55,436 bases of DNA, taken from the NCBI GenBank assembly GCA_934464775.1, contig CAKSKG010000014.1:1-55436 (forward strand), in the 5' to 3' direction. The notes beneath the pieces were generated by a model. It was not told the DNA's origin. It was given only the letters and a program-made list of their open reading frames with translations, and ran no database searches. The stretch comes from an uncultured Oscillospiraceae bacterium. GTDB lineage: Bacteria > Bacillota > Clostridia > Oscillospirales > Ruminococcaceae. Within the stretch, counting starts at the first letter, position 1; each line of letters begins with the position of its first letter. Both the position numbers and the translations under genes were made by a program. This document shows positions 25,351-34,482 of this stretch, in pieces.

Positions 25351-25854
25351 ATGAATAAGCTTAAAGTCAGCGTCTGCGGAAGAACATACAGCATAACAAC
25401 GGACAACGAGCCGGAGTTTGTTGTGGAAATAGCGGAAAAGCTGGATAAAAATATAAATGCTCTTGTAAAGCAGTATCCGTCGCTGGGAATACAGTCCTCG
25501 GCGGTATTCTGCGCTCTTGAAGCATACGAGGAAAAGAAAAAAGCGGAAGAGGGCATGGACAATATCCGCGGTCAGGTAAAGGAATATCTTGACGAGATCG
25601 GTATGCTCCGAGACGCCCGTGACCGTGCCGTTATGGAAGCGGACAAGCTCCGCAGGGAGCTGGACAGTCTCAAAGGCGGTTCCGACTCCGATTCCGACAA
25701 AAGCGAATACTACGATGACTGCGCCGAGCAGCTTGTACTTGAAAACACGATCACTCCCGCCGTTACCATTCCTGTCGTCGAGCAGGAACAGCGCAACGCC
25801 GCTCCTCCGAAGATGAACCGTGCCGCACGCAGGAAAAAGGCTAACAGCAAGTAA
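25351..25854 (+). CDS. zapA: Cell division protein ZapA
   Basis: Encodes 167 residues. The N-terminal ZapA domain (about 1-85) reads NKLKVSVCGRTYSITTDNEP, then VVEIAEKLDKNINALVKQYP, the family pattern, and continues as a coiled coil (about 65-110, YEEKKKAEEG ... AVMEADKLRREL). It cross-links FtsZ protofilaments at the Z-ring. The C-terminal extension (about 115-167) is acidic then basic (NRAARRKKANSK) and longer than usual. GAAAGGA lies 12 nt ahead of the ATG. The gene next to a U32 peptidase is the arrangement common in Clostridia, which supports the call. Confidence 0.92.
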   Translation: MNKLKVSVCGRTYSITTDNEPEFVVEIAEKLDKNINALVKQYPSLGIQSSAVFCALEAYEEKKKAEEGMDNIRGQVKEYLDEIGMLRDARDRAVMEADKLRRELDSLKGGSDSDSDKSEYYDDCAEQLVLENTITPAVTIPVVEQEQRNAAPPKMNRAARRKKANSK

Positions 25855-25887
25855 ATGCTAATACATAAAATTATACAGTGCAGCCTC

Positions 25888-26010
25888 GCAATGCTTCGCA
25901 TTTCTCGGTATTCCCGGGGAGTTTCGCCCTCTGCGGAGGGCGACCAAGGGCGCTGCCCTTTGGAAACCTGCAAGCTTTAAAAAGCTTGACCAAACTTTTT
26001 AAGCTAAGTT
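25888..26010. repeat. REP-like multi-hairpin intergenic element
   Basis: The gap between zapA and the U32 gene contains CGCCCTC/GAGGGCG (25925-25931/25936-25942), CCAAGGGC/GCCCTTTGG (25944-25951/25955-25963), and CAAGCTTT/AAAGCTTG (25971-25978/25981-25988). The first two are enclosed by GTTTC (25921-25925) / GAAAC (25963-25967). Similar GC-rich clusters recur between genes in Ruminococcus-like genomes to my recollection; there is one copy in this window. Confidence 0.6.
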
Positions 26011-26047
26011 ACTATTTCTTGATTTTTTACTTTTTGAGGAACGATTT

Positions 26048-28096
26048 ATGAAAGATCCCGAACTGCTTGCTCCTGCGGGGAGCATGGAAAGCATATATGC
26101 CGCCTGCGCCTGTGGTGCCGACGCCGTTTACATCGGCGGAGAAAGCTTTTCGGCAAGAGCCAATGCGGTGAATTTTACCGACGAACAGATCGCCGAAGCC
26201 GTGGAATACTGTCATCTCCGAGGTGTAAAGGTACACCGTGCCATGAACACGGTGATATTCGACAGCGAGATCGACAGCTTCGCAAAGGCTGCCGTCCGTT
26301 CGGCAGAGCTTGGCATCGACGCCCTTATCGTTCAGGACTGGGGCGGTGCAAGGGTGATACGCCGTTTACTGCCCGATATGCCGATCCACGCTTCAACTCA
26401 AATGACTATCCACACCCCCGAAGGTGCAAGAATGGCGGCGGAGCTTGGCTTCTCCCGTGTTGTTCCCGCAAGGGAGCTATCGTTGGAGCAGATAAAGGCG
26501 ATCTGCGACACAGGCATAGAAACGGAAGTTTTTGTTCACGGAGCGCTTTGTATGTGCGTTTCGGGACAGTGCTACATGAGCGCCATGATCGGCTCCAGAA
26601 GCGCAAACAGAGGACAGTGCGCACAGGCGTGCAGGCTGCCCTTCAATGCTGTCGGCGATTTCTCCGAGCGGCACGATCTTTCACTGAAAGATATGTCACA
26701 TATTCTTAGGATAGACGAGCTTAGAAAAGCAGGCGTTGCCTCGCTGAAAATAGAGGGCAGAATGAAGCGTGCGGAATATACCGCCGCCGCAGTCACTGCC
26801 TGCCGTCAGGCTCTTGACGGCGAAAAGCCCGATATGGAAAGGCTGAAAGCCGTATTTTCGAGAAGCGGCTTCACCGACGGCTACATCAGCGGCAAAACGG
26901 GAGCGGATATGTTCGGCTACCGCCGCAAGGACGATGTGACTGCCGCCGCAGATGTGCTTCCCGAGCTGAAAGCGCTTTACCGCACGGAAAAGCCCCGATG
27001 TCCGCTGGATATGCACCTTGAAATGAGCGAGGGCGAGCCATCGGCGCTTACCGCAAAGTGCGGAAAGAATTATGTCACGGTCTATGGAGATGTGCCGCAG
27101 CAGGCTGTAAATCGTCCCGCAGACCTTGAATATGCGTCAAAGCAGCTTTCAAAGCTGGGCGGAACGGTATATTATGCGGGAGAGATAACCGCCGATATCG
27201 GTGACGGACTTATGCTTCCCGCATCGTCGATGAATGCCCTCAGAAGAGCGGCAGTCGGCGGGATGAACGCTAAGCTCATCGAAAGCGAAAAGCCCAAGTA
27301 TACCGTGAACGATGATTATTACGAGGAATTCGGCAGCGTTTATGTTGAGCCGAAGAAAATATATACAAGAGCGCATATACGCAGAAAAAATCAGCTGGAA
27401 GCGGCGCTCCGTGCGGCTGATTATGTCATAATGCCTGCCGATGAATGTCCCCTTGAGGGATATGATACAGGCAGGATATATGCCGCTCCGCCGAGATATA
27501 TCACCGATGAACAGGCGGTATATTCACGGCTGAAAGAGCTTAAAGCGGCAGGGTATACACATCTTTTCTGCAACAACATCGCTCATATCCGAATGGGCAG
27601 GGAGCTGGGATTTACCATGCACGGCGGCTTCGGGCTGAATGTGCTGAATTCCTATTCGGCGGCTGCCATGAAAGATATGGGGCTTTCGGATATCACCGCT
27701 TCCTTTGAGATGAAGCTCCATGATATATCCGCACTTGCTGATATTGTCGGGATAGCAATGATAATCAGCGGAAAGCTGCCCCTTATGCTGGTAAGGAACT
27801 GCCCCATAAAGCAGGCAGTGGGCTGCGGAAAATGCGGCGGCAGCATCACCGACCGCACAGGCAGACAGTTTGAGGTTGTCTGCGACAGGAAAAAGCGTGA
27901 ATATTCCGAGATACTCAACTGCGATACGCTTTATATGGCGGACAGGAAAAATGAGATACACGGCGTAACATTTTATGATATGCTGTTTTACAATGAAAGC
28001 GCAAACGGTATACTTTCCTTTGCCGAAAAGATAAGAAAAGGCGAAAAGCCCGAAAAGGGCATAACAAGGGGACTGTATTACCGAGGCATAATCTGA
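26048..28096 (+). CDS. U32 family peptidase with DUF3656-type extension
   Basis: Encodes 682 residues. The N-terminal barrel (about 1-260) holds the U32 signature: ELLAPAGSMES, ADAVYIGGESFSARANAVNF, then GIDALIVQDWG, PIHASTQMTIH and the cysteine cluster of the signature ALCMCVSGQCYMSAMIGSRS followed by NRGQCAQACRLPF. KIEGRMKRAEYTA follows. The C-terminal half is of the DUF3656 kind seen in long U32 proteins, with a late cysteine pair in QAVGCGKCGG. U32 members act in tRNA hydroxylation (TrhP) or as putative collagenases; the clustered cysteines suggest an iron-sulfur or zinc site. TTGAGGAACG lies before the ATG. Confidence 0.93.
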   Translation: MKDPELLAPAGSMESIYAACACGADAVYIGGESFSARANAVNFTDEQIAEAVEYCHLRGVKVHRAMNTVIFDSEIDSFAKAAVRSAELGIDALIVQDWGGARVIRRLLPDMPIHASTQMTIHTPEGARMAAELGFSRVVPARELSLEQIKAICDTGIETEVFVHGALCMCVSGQCYMSAMIGSRSANRGQCAQACRLPFNAVGDFSERHDLSLKDMSHILRIDELRKAGVASLKIEGRMKRAEYTAAAVTACRQALDGEKPDMERLKAVFSRSGFTDGYISGKTGADMFGYRRKDDVTAAADVLPELKALYRTEKPRCPLDMHLEMSEGEPSALTAKCGKNYVTVYGDVPQQAVNRPADLEYASKQLSKLGGTVYYAGEITADIGDGLMLPASSMNALRRAAVGGMNAKLIESEKPKYTVNDDYYEEFGSVYVEPKKIYTRAHIRRKNQLEAALRAADYVIMPADECPLEGYDTGRIYAAPPRYITDEQAVYSRLKELKAAGYTHLFCNNIAHIRMGRELGFTMHGGFGLNVLNSYSAAAMKDMGLSDITASFEMKLHDISALADIVGIAMIISGKLPLMLVRNCPIKQAVGCGKCGGSITDRTGRQFEVVCDRKKREYSEILNCDTLYMADRKNEIHGVTFYDMLFYNESANGILSFAEKIRKGEKPEKGITRGLYYRGII

Positions 28097-28108
28097 CGGA
28101 CGAAAGAG

Positions 28109-29869
28109 GTGCGGAGATTGCTGTTTTTATTGAATATACTTTATACATTCGGGCTTATTGCCTCATGGGCGTTTGCCGCTGCGATATTTATGCAGAAGCC
28201 GTCCCATGAACAGAAGCTCATGGAGGGTCTGACGCTGTTCACTGCTGTCGCATGGCTTGGCTACTGGCTGGGAGTGGGTGCGCAGGATCTGGGCGAGCTG
28301 ATAATGGCGGAAAAGGTGATATATACGGGCAGCTGCCATATATATTTCTTCCTGCTGCTTTTCATGTTCAGATATTGCAGGATAAAGCCTCCAAAGGTGC
28401 TTTGCACGCTGCTTTGCGGCATAAACTGCGCCATAAACGCTGCGGTGCTTACCATGGACACCAACAGCCTGTTTATCAAGGACGTTTATCTTACAGACCA
28501 TGAAGGTTTGAAGGTGCTGTGCTTCCACAGCGGAATCGCCCATACCGCATATGTTATCCTAAGTATGTGCTACTGTGCCGCTCTGCTGGCAATCGCTGTT
28601 GTGGGGACTCACCGTGAGAGGGACCGTTTCGTGGGAGCGGGAGGACTTGCCCTTTCGGTGCTGATCCCGACTGCACTGAACACTCTTTATGCGTCGGGCT
28701 ACACCCGTGAAAATCTTACGCCTGTGGGATATCTTGTTTCCGAGCTTATCATTTTCATTCTGATATATTCAAACAAGCTTTATGACGTTCAGGACACCGC
28801 CAGAGAGTTCATCATTGATTCTCTGGAGGACGCTATCGTCGTTGTTGACAGATATTATCACCTTAAAGGCTACAACGGCAGGGCAAAGCAGATATTCCCC
28901 GAGCTTGCATATGCAAAGACAGATATGCGCATCGAGGACGCCTGCCCCGACATAAATCAGATACTTTACGAGAGAGGTCACAGCGATATAAACAGCGGCG
29001 AGCGTGTTTACCGTCCCTCTATCCGAAAGATCGCAGATGAAAAAAGTCAGGTGGTCAAGGGCTATGTTATCTGGCTCACGGACGTTACCGAGCAGATACG
29101 CAACATGGAGCTGCTGAACAACTATCAGCGTGACCTTGAAAGAGATGTTGAGAAAAAGACACAGCAGCTCAGCGATATGCAGGAGCGCATGATATACAGC
29201 TTTGCAACGCTGGTAGAAAGCCGCGATGTTGTAACGGGCGAACACGTCCGCAGGACAAGCGCATATGTTACCATTCTTGCCAAGGAGCTTCGCCGCAGAG
29301 GAAAATTCGCTGCGACTATCACCAACAAATATCTTGATTATCTCCGTCTGGCGGCGCCTCTCCATGATATCGGAAAGATGACCGTTCCCGACAGCGTGCT
29401 GAAAAAGCCCGGCAAGCTCAGTCCCGAGGAATTTGAGATAATGAAAAACCACACCATTCAGGGCGGACGCATTCTTGACGATACCCTGAAAGGCATTGAG
29501 GGCGAGAGCTACTTTGACGTTGCAAAGGAGGTTGCCGTATATCACCACGAAAAATGGAACGGCACAGGCTATCCATACGGCATAAGCGGCGATAAGATAC
29601 CTCTAAGCGCAAGAATAATGGCGGTTGCGGACTTTTTCGACGCACTGACCTCTTCACGCCCCTATAAAAAGGCATATTCCGTTGACAAGGCATATTCGAT
29701 AATCCAGGAGGAATCGGGCAAGACCTTTGATCCGCAGATAGTTGAGTGCTTCATGACGGTTCGCCCCGAGGTGGAGAAGGTAATCATCGAGTTCAACGGT
29801 GCGCTCCCCGAGGACGACGGTCCTCTCTCCGAGCGTGACATGGCAGCCGCAAACGAAAATAAAGAATAA
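28109..29869 (+). CDS. Seven-TM sensor HD-GYP phosphodiesterase
   Basis: Encodes 586 residues. The N-terminal half (about 1-225) has seven hydrophobic spans of the 7TM sensor type found in Gram-positive kinases and GGDEF proteins. A PAS-like segment (about 230-335) contains LEDAIVVVDRYYHLKGYNG and YVIWLTDVTEQIR. A coiled coil (about 338-370) leads to the HD-GYP domain (about 370-560), with HVRRTSAY, the metal ligands in LHDIGKMTVPD, NHTIQGGRIL, and HHEKWNGTGYP. All HD-GYP residues are present, so hydrolysis of cyclic di-GMP is likely. The GTG at 28109 is adopted, but a TTG at 28118 is better spaced from AGAGGTG (28105-28111). Confidence 0.93.
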   Translation: MRRLLFLLNILYTFGLIASWAFAAAIFMQKPSHEQKLMEGLTLFTAVAWLGYWLGVGAQDLGELIMAEKVIYTGSCHIYFFLLLFMFRYCRIKPPKVLCTLLCGINCAINAAVLTMDTNSLFIKDVYLTDHEGLKVLCFHSGIAHTAYVILSMCYCAALLAIAVVGTHRERDRFVGAGGLALSVLIPTALNTLYASGYTRENLTPVGYLVSELIIFILIYSNKLYDVQDTAREFIIDSLEDAIVVVDRYYHLKGYNGRAKQIFPELAYAKTDMRIEDACPDINQILYERGHSDINSGERVYRPSIRKIADEKSQVVKGYVIWLTDVTEQIRNMELLNNYQRDLERDVEKKTQQLSDMQERMIYSFATLVESRDVVTGEHVRRTSAYVTILAKELRRRGKFAATITNKYLDYLRLAAPLHDIGKMTVPDSVLKKPGKLSPEEFEIMKNHTIQGGRILDDTLKGIEGESYFDVAKEVAVYHHEKWNGTGYPYGISGDKIPLSARIMAVADFFDALTSSRPYKKAYSVDKAYSIIQEESGKTFDPQIVECFMTVRPEVEKVIIEFNGALPEDDGPLSERDMAAANENKE

Positions 29870-29880
29870 GGACAAAGCAA

Positions 29881-30153
29881 ATGAAAGGTATAAACAAAAC
29901 TGTCGCATTTCTGTTTTTTCTGCTGGCAGGAATAATACTTGGCACGGCTCTGGGAAGGCTCTGTGCTTCGGTGCCTGCGGTAAGCTGGCTGGCATACAAT
30001 ATGAGCGTTGGCTTCGGCGGAGCAAATCCGGTGGTGCTTGATCTTATAGTTTTCAAGCTTACCTTCGGGTTCGAGCTTTCGGTGAATGCGGCGCAGGTGA
30101 TATGCGTTATCATATCGCTTATCATATATAATAAGACCTGCAAAGGGATATGA
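29881..30153 (+). CDS. DUF4321 domain-containing small membrane protein
   Basis: Encodes 90 residues. Two membrane spans (about 8-25 and 68-85) flank a short outer segment; KGINKTVAFLFFLLAGIILG at the start and LDLIVFKLTFGFELSVNAAQ in the middle match the DUF4321 pattern (aspartate, then LTFGF). The role is unknown; the family occurs beside maf, radC, mreB and division genes in Clostridia. It starts 11 nt after the HD-GYP stop, within the same run of genes. Confidence 0.85.
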   Translation: MKGINKTVAFLFFLLAGIILGTALGRLCASVPAVSWLAYNMSVGFGGANPVVLDLIVFKLTFGFELSVNAAQVICVIISLIIYNKTCKGI

Positions 30154-30186
30154 CCTGTAAAGGGATATAACTTGTAAAAGAATATT

Positions 30187-30837
30187 ATGAATAATATAAA
30201 AGCTGTGATATTTGATCTTGACAATACTCTTGCGGACAGAAAATATGCGTTTTACAATCATGCGGTGCGAATGGCGGATATGTTCATGTCTGACAGAAGC
30301 GGCGACGAAAAGGAACGCTTCGTAAAAAGGCTCATTGAGCTGGACAACAACGGCTATGCTGTGAAAAAGCAGGTTTACGACACGATATTTTCCGAATTCT
30401 CCCCCTCGGGAACGGCTGATGATATGAAGCGTGAATGGAATGTCAGCGCCGAGCTTTTCAGCAGGACCGAGGACGGTGCCGAGGATATCTTAAAATATCT
30501 CAATGGAAAATATATACTTGCACTTCTGACCAACGGCTATACTTCGACCCAGAACATCAAGCTGGACGGCACGGGGCTGAGAGGATATTTTTCCGAAGTG
30601 ATGATATCCGAGGAAACAGGCACTGCCAAGCCCGACAAAGAGATATATCTTATGATGTGCCGCAGGATAGGCGTTTCGCCCAGTGAAGCGCTGTATGTCG
30701 GAGATCATATGGAAAACGATGTGAAAGGTCCGCTTTCCGCAGGACTGGACGCAGTTTTATACGATAAAACGGGATATTACGGCGGAGCATACCCCAAAAC
30801 GATAGCTTCGCTTTCGGAACTGAAAAGATATTTATAA
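30187..30837 (+). CDS. HAD superfamily hydrolase (YjjG-like nucleotidase)
   Basis: Encodes 216 residues. HAD motif I is VIFDLDNTLAD, with the nucleophile aspartate at about residue 10. The cap is alpha-helical (about 18-85). Motif II is ALLTNGYTSTQNIK, motif III has the lysine in GTAKPDKEIY, and motif IV is ALYVGDHMENDVKG. The TNG at motif II and the YVGDxxxND segment are those of YjjG-type noncanonical pyrimidine nucleotidases and related phosphatases. The substrate cannot be fixed from sequence. It starts about 33 nt after the DUF4321 gene, with TTGTAAAAGAATATT ahead and no clear ribosome site. Confidence 0.9.
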   Translation: MNNIKAVIFDLDNTLADRKYAFYNHAVRMADMFMSDRSGDEKERFVKRLIELDNNGYAVKKQVYDTIFSEFSPSGTADDMKREWNVSAELFSRTEDGAEDILKYLNGKYILALLTNGYTSTQNIKLDGTGLRGYFSEVMISEETGTAKPDKEIYLMMCRRIGVSPSEALYVGDHMENDVKGPLSAGLDAVLYDKTGYYGGAYPKTIASLSELKRYL

Positions 30838-30867
30838 ATGTGTGTTTTTTGAAAGGAACAATAAAGG

Positions 30868-33390
30868 TTGAAAAGCTTTCTTGAAAAGCTGCGTGCCTAT
30901 TTTCTGGCTGTACTGACTGCGGCGGCATTCTGTCTCGGGTCATACAGACTGATGAAGATACAGATAGTAAACGGCAGCAGCTACCTTGAAAAATCAATTA
31001 CGACTTCAACGGGAACGCAGGTAATAGAAGCTCCGAGAGGTGAGATAGTCGATTCGGACGGCGAGCCGCTGGTGAGCAATAAATCCTGCTTCAACGTAAT
31101 TGTGGACAAGGCGTTTTTTCCGTCGGACGATAAGGATATCAACAGCGTCATTCTGAAAACAGCTGCCGTGCTGGAGGAAGAGGGCATCAAGTGGAACGAT
31201 ATCCTGCCGATGTCGGAGGAACGTCCTTTTGTGCTTGATGATACCGCAGAGGAAAAAGTAACGGAAATGCGTAAGCATATCGGGGTGCAGATCTATGCAA
31301 CGCCCGATCAGTGTCTTGACGCAATGTGCGATAACTACGGCATATCCGATGAATATACTCCCGAGGAAAAGCGCCGTATCGCAGGTGTAAGATATACAAT
31401 GGATATGCGGAGCTTTTCCGTTTCCAACACCTATACCTTTGCCGAGGACGTTTCAATGGATACCGTTATAAAGCTGAAGGAGCTTTCCTTTGAGCTGGAG
31501 GGGATAGATGTTTCCGAGGACGCAGTGCGCACCTACGGCGAGGGAGATGTTGTTCCGCATCTTATCGGCACAACGGGAGCTATCAGCGCCGAGGAATATG
31601 CCGAGCTGAAAAGCAGGGGCTATGCCCTTAATGATACCGTGGGAAAAAGCGGCATCGAGCTTGCCATGGAAAGCACTCTGAGAGGGACAAAGGGCACACG
31701 AACCATTGAAATGCAGGACGGGACCGTTGTATATGATGCTGTTACCGAGGAAGCTGTTCCGGGAAATACCGTGAAGCTCACTATCGACAGCGATTATCAG
31801 CGGAACGTCCAGACTATACTGGAAAACCACATCATCTGGCTGAACAATCAGAAGCTGCCCGATGCTGCGGGAACAGAGGCGGACGCAGGTGCGCTGGTGG
31901 TGCTGGACGTGAAAACAGGCGCTCTGCTGGCGGCGGCTACCGCACCAACATATAATTTGAATGATTATATCAATGATTATCAGTCCGTGGCTTCGGGAGA
32001 AAATTCTCCTCTTACAAACAGGGCTGTCAACGGACTGTACCGTCCCGGCTCCACATTCAAGACCGTCACCGCCACTGCCGCACTGAATGAGAATGTTATA
32101 TCGCCCTACACCGAGATAACCTGCAACGGCGTATATAATTACTGGGAGGACTACAAGCCCAAATGTACGGGCTTCCACGGCAAAATAAACGTTGTCACCG
32201 CACTTAAAGAGTCCTGCAACATATTTTTCTATGATACGGGACGCATCACGGGAATAGATACCATAAGAAGCTACGCCGAGATGTTCGGTCTGGGCGGAGA
32301 AGCGGGACTTGAAACAGGCAGGGGCATCGACAGAGGATATATTTCCGGCCCCGAGACTTATGATATGCTTGGGCTGGACTGGCAGGCGGGAAATATCGTT
32401 CAGGCGGCTATCGGACAGTCCGAAACGGCGGTAACTCCGCTGCAAATGGCGGCGCAGGCAATGACTATCGCCAACAAGGGCGTAAGATATCAGACCTATA
32501 TGGTGGACAGCATCTACACATATAATATGGAATCGCTTGTGAAAAAGACCTCTCCCGTTGTGGCGCAGGTGATACCCGACAAAACGGGCTATACCTTTGA
32601 TACGGTCATAGAGGGAATGAAGCAGGCGGCGGCATTCGGCGAGTATAATTATCCCAAGCCCAAGGAATCGGATTATTATACGGGAGAATATCTGCTTACG
32701 GATCTGCCCTATCAGGCGGCAATAAAGACAGGTACGCCCCAGATGACCTCCGCCGAGGACACAGGCTCCGCATTCATCGGATTTTATCCTGCGGACGATC
32801 CGCAGATAGCTTTTGCGGGATTTATCGAGCACGGCGAATATTCGAGGTTCATGGTGAGACAGCTCATCGAAGCTTATTTTGATGAGGATTATTCGATAGT
32901 GAAGCTTGCTCCCGACGGCAGTGTTATTGCCGATGATGAGGATATCTCCGCAGACGAAGAAAACGCAGAGGACGGCGAAGAGCTTTCGGAGAATGAAAAT
33001 GCGGAAAATCAGGACGTATATAATGATAATGAGGATTATCGTGAAGAATATCCCGCAGTGACCGAGCCTGATGTTACAATCAGCACCGAAGAGATCACTT
33101 CGGAGGAGCAGGTGCCCGAAACGGAAGCTCCCGAAACGGTGACAACAGTAACGACGGTCACGGAGGAGATCACAGCATCGGAGACGGAAGCGTCAACCGA
33201 AGCAGCGGCTGCCGAAACGATTGCCGAAGCAACGGCAGCTCCCGTGACGGAGCCTGTTACGGAGCCGCAGACAATGCCTCCCGAACCGACGGAGGAGACG
33301 ACTGTTCCCGTGACCGAGCCGCCCCCGCAGACTGCGGCTGATATCACCGAAAACATTACAGTTGACAATTCTGAGGAAACCTTGGAATGA
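30868..33390 (+). CDS. Class B penicillin-binding protein (transpeptidase)
   Basis: Encodes 840 residues. One N-terminal span (about 8-26), then the class B dimerisation domain (about 50-290) with APRGEIVDSDGEPLVSNKS, and the transpeptidase domain (about 320-700). The active-site serine lies in STFK (395-398), the second motif is SCN (449-451) and the third KTG (620-622). All are intact, so it should cross-link peptidoglycan. After about residue 700 a long acidic then Thr/Glu/Pro-rich tail (about 140 residues) follows, which is unusual for a PBP2-type enzyme. A TTG start at 30868 has GAAAGGA 10 nt upstream. The neighbouring zapA and MinD-like genes suggest septal or elongation work. Confidence 0.95.
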   Translation: MKSFLEKLRAYFLAVLTAAAFCLGSYRLMKIQIVNGSSYLEKSITTSTGTQVIEAPRGEIVDSDGEPLVSNKSCFNVIVDKAFFPSDDKDINSVILKTAAVLEEEGIKWNDILPMSEERPFVLDDTAEEKVTEMRKHIGVQIYATPDQCLDAMCDNYGISDEYTPEEKRRIAGVRYTMDMRSFSVSNTYTFAEDVSMDTVIKLKELSFELEGIDVSEDAVRTYGEGDVVPHLIGTTGAISAEEYAELKSRGYALNDTVGKSGIELAMESTLRGTKGTRTIEMQDGTVVYDAVTEEAVPGNTVKLTIDSDYQRNVQTILENHIIWLNNQKLPDAAGTEADAGALVVLDVKTGALLAAATAPTYNLNDYINDYQSVASGENSPLTNRAVNGLYRPGSTFKTVTATAALNENVISPYTEITCNGVYNYWEDYKPKCTGFHGKINVVTALKESCNIFFYDTGRITGIDTIRSYAEMFGLGGEAGLETGRGIDRGYISGPETYDMLGLDWQAGNIVQAAIGQSETAVTPLQMAAQAMTIANKGVRYQTYMVDSIYTYNMESLVKKTSPVVAQVIPDKTGYTFDTVIEGMKQAAAFGEYNYPKPKESDYYTGEYLLTDLPYQAAIKTGTPQMTSAEDTGSAFIGFYPADDPQIAFAGFIEHGEYSRFMVRQLIEAYFDEDYSIVKLAPDGSVIADDEDISADEENAEDGEELSENENAENQDVYNDNEDYREEYPAVTEPDVTISTEEITSEEQVPETEAPETVTTVTTVTEEITASETEASTEAAAAETIAEATAAPVTEPVTEPQTMPPEPTEETTVPVTEPPPQTAADITENITVDNSEETLE

Positions 33391-33487
33391 CAATTATGTA
33401 TCGGTCTGTAAATTGTATATTATAGCCAAAAAAATATTTTGAAATAATGCTAAAATAACGAAAATGTGCAGGAATATTAAAAATACT

Positions 33488-33515
33488 TTGACTTTTTTGC
33501 TTTTTGTGGTAAAAT
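33488..33515 (+). promoter_or_regulatory. Promoter of the MinD-like gene
   Basis: TTGACT (33488-33493), 16 bp, TAAAAT (33510-33515). The resulting leader is about 110 nt and appears structured. Confidence 0.6.
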
Positions 33516-33540
33516 AGTAAGTAACCGATAATGTACTATG

Positions 33541-33617
33541 GGGCGATAAGCCTACTCACAGGGAGCCGCAGATCCCATGAGAAAAAAGGGTGCGTTTACT
33601 ATTCCTGCAGTCTGCGG
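33541..33617 (+). promoter_or_regulatory. Structured 5' leader of the MinD-like gene
   Basis: CCGCAGA (33566-33572) pairs with TCTGCGG (33611-33617), whose 3' arm ends directly before the GGAG ribosome site at 33624. GGGCGATAAGCC and an inner CCC/GGG pairing (33574-33576/33588-33590) add structure. I do not recognise a known riboswitch class. Confidence 0.45.
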
Positions 33618-33632
33618 AGAAATGGAGCTGCT

Positions 33633-34379
33633 ATGTCGAAAATTATTGCTGTTACTTCCGGTAAGGGCGGTACGGGTAAATCATCTATCTGTTCCGAACT
33701 GGGCTTTGCGCTTGCAAAGCAGGGTCACAGAACACTTATCATCGAGCTGGATTTCGGTCTTAGATGTCTTGATATCATGCTGGGTGTAAAGGACGATATC
33801 AAGTACGATCTGGGTTCCGTTCTCAAGGGCGAATGCGATATTTATAAGGCAACAACACAGGTAAAGCTTGCTTCAAATCTGAGCATCGTCTGTGCTCCCG
33901 AGGATCCTTTTGCAAAGGTAGATGCCGAAACTATCAAGAACATCTGCCAGGAAATGAGAAAATATTATGAATACATCATCGTTGATACCTCCGCAGGTAC
34001 AAACGAGAGCGTATTCGATGTTGTTGAACAGTCCGATCTTATCCTTATCAATACAACTCCCGACCCTATCTGCGTAAGAGACGCAAGAACAATGTCGGAC
34101 GAGTTCTATAAGAGAGGAAACAAGAAGCAGCGTCTTATCATCAATAAGGTAAATCCCGATATCTTCAAGGCAGACCTTATCGTTGACCTTGATGAGATCA
34201 TTGATACAGTCGGCGTTCAGCTTATCGGCGTTATCCCCGATGATGATGCAGTGGTTATCGCAACAGGAAAGGGTCAGCCCCTGCCTTCAAACTCACTGGC
34301 ATTCAAGGCTTTTGACGCTATCTCCAAGAGAATAAAGGGCGAGGACGTTCCTTTGAGCTTCAAGATGCTCCTCCAGTAA
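33633..34379 (+). CDS. MinD-like ParA/MinD family ATPase
   Basis: Encodes 248 residues from the ATG at 33633, which follows GGAGCTGCT; an earlier in-frame start would run through the structured leader. The deviant Walker A motif SGKGGTGKSS (about 8-17) with its signature lysine is clear, followed by LIIELDFGLRCLDIMLGV, the switch II region YIIVDTSAGTNESV, and NKVNPDIF. The C-terminus (about 225-248) ends KGEDVPLSFKMLLQ, which is a weak match to the amphipathic membrane-targeting helix of MinD. No MinC or MinE gene is present nearby. It likely positions division or other polar machinery. Codon use is strongly biased, suggesting high expression. Confidence 0.9.
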   Translation: MSKIIAVTSGKGGTGKSSICSELGFALAKQGHRTLIIELDFGLRCLDIMLGVKDDIKYDLGSVLKGECDIYKATTQVKLASNLSIVCAPEDPFAKVDAETIKNICQEMRKYYEYIIVDTSAGTNESVFDVVEQSDLILINTTPDPICVRDARTMSDEFYKRGNKKQRLIINKVNPDIFKADLIVDLDEIIDTVGVQLIGVIPDDDAVVIATGKGQPLPSNSLAFKAFDAISKRIKGEDVPLSFKMLLQ

Positions 34380-34408
34380 TTGCGGTCTTTATCACATTGA
34401 AATTGTCG

Positions 34409-34431
34409 GAGCGGGGACGGTCCGCTCCGAT
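34409..34431. other. Intercistronic hairpin between MinD-like gene and mgsA
   Basis: CGGAGCGG / CCGCTCCG with loop GGACGGT. No T-run follows, so it is more likely an mRNA-stabilising or processing structure than a terminator. mgsA begins 52 nt later. Confidence 0.5.
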
Positions 34432-34482
34432 AAAAATAAAGTTTTGCGGTCTTATTAATAGTGAAAGGGATGAATTATACCA

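Noticed and set aside
31453..32832. 459-codon open frame opposite the PBP gene
   Set aside because: Antisense to intact transpeptidase motifs; cysteine/arginine-rich composition is typical of shadow frames.
33541..33617. Known riboswitch (fluoride, cyclic di-GMP, THF) in the MinD-like leader
   Set aside because: The conserved cores of these classes could not be matched to the sequence.
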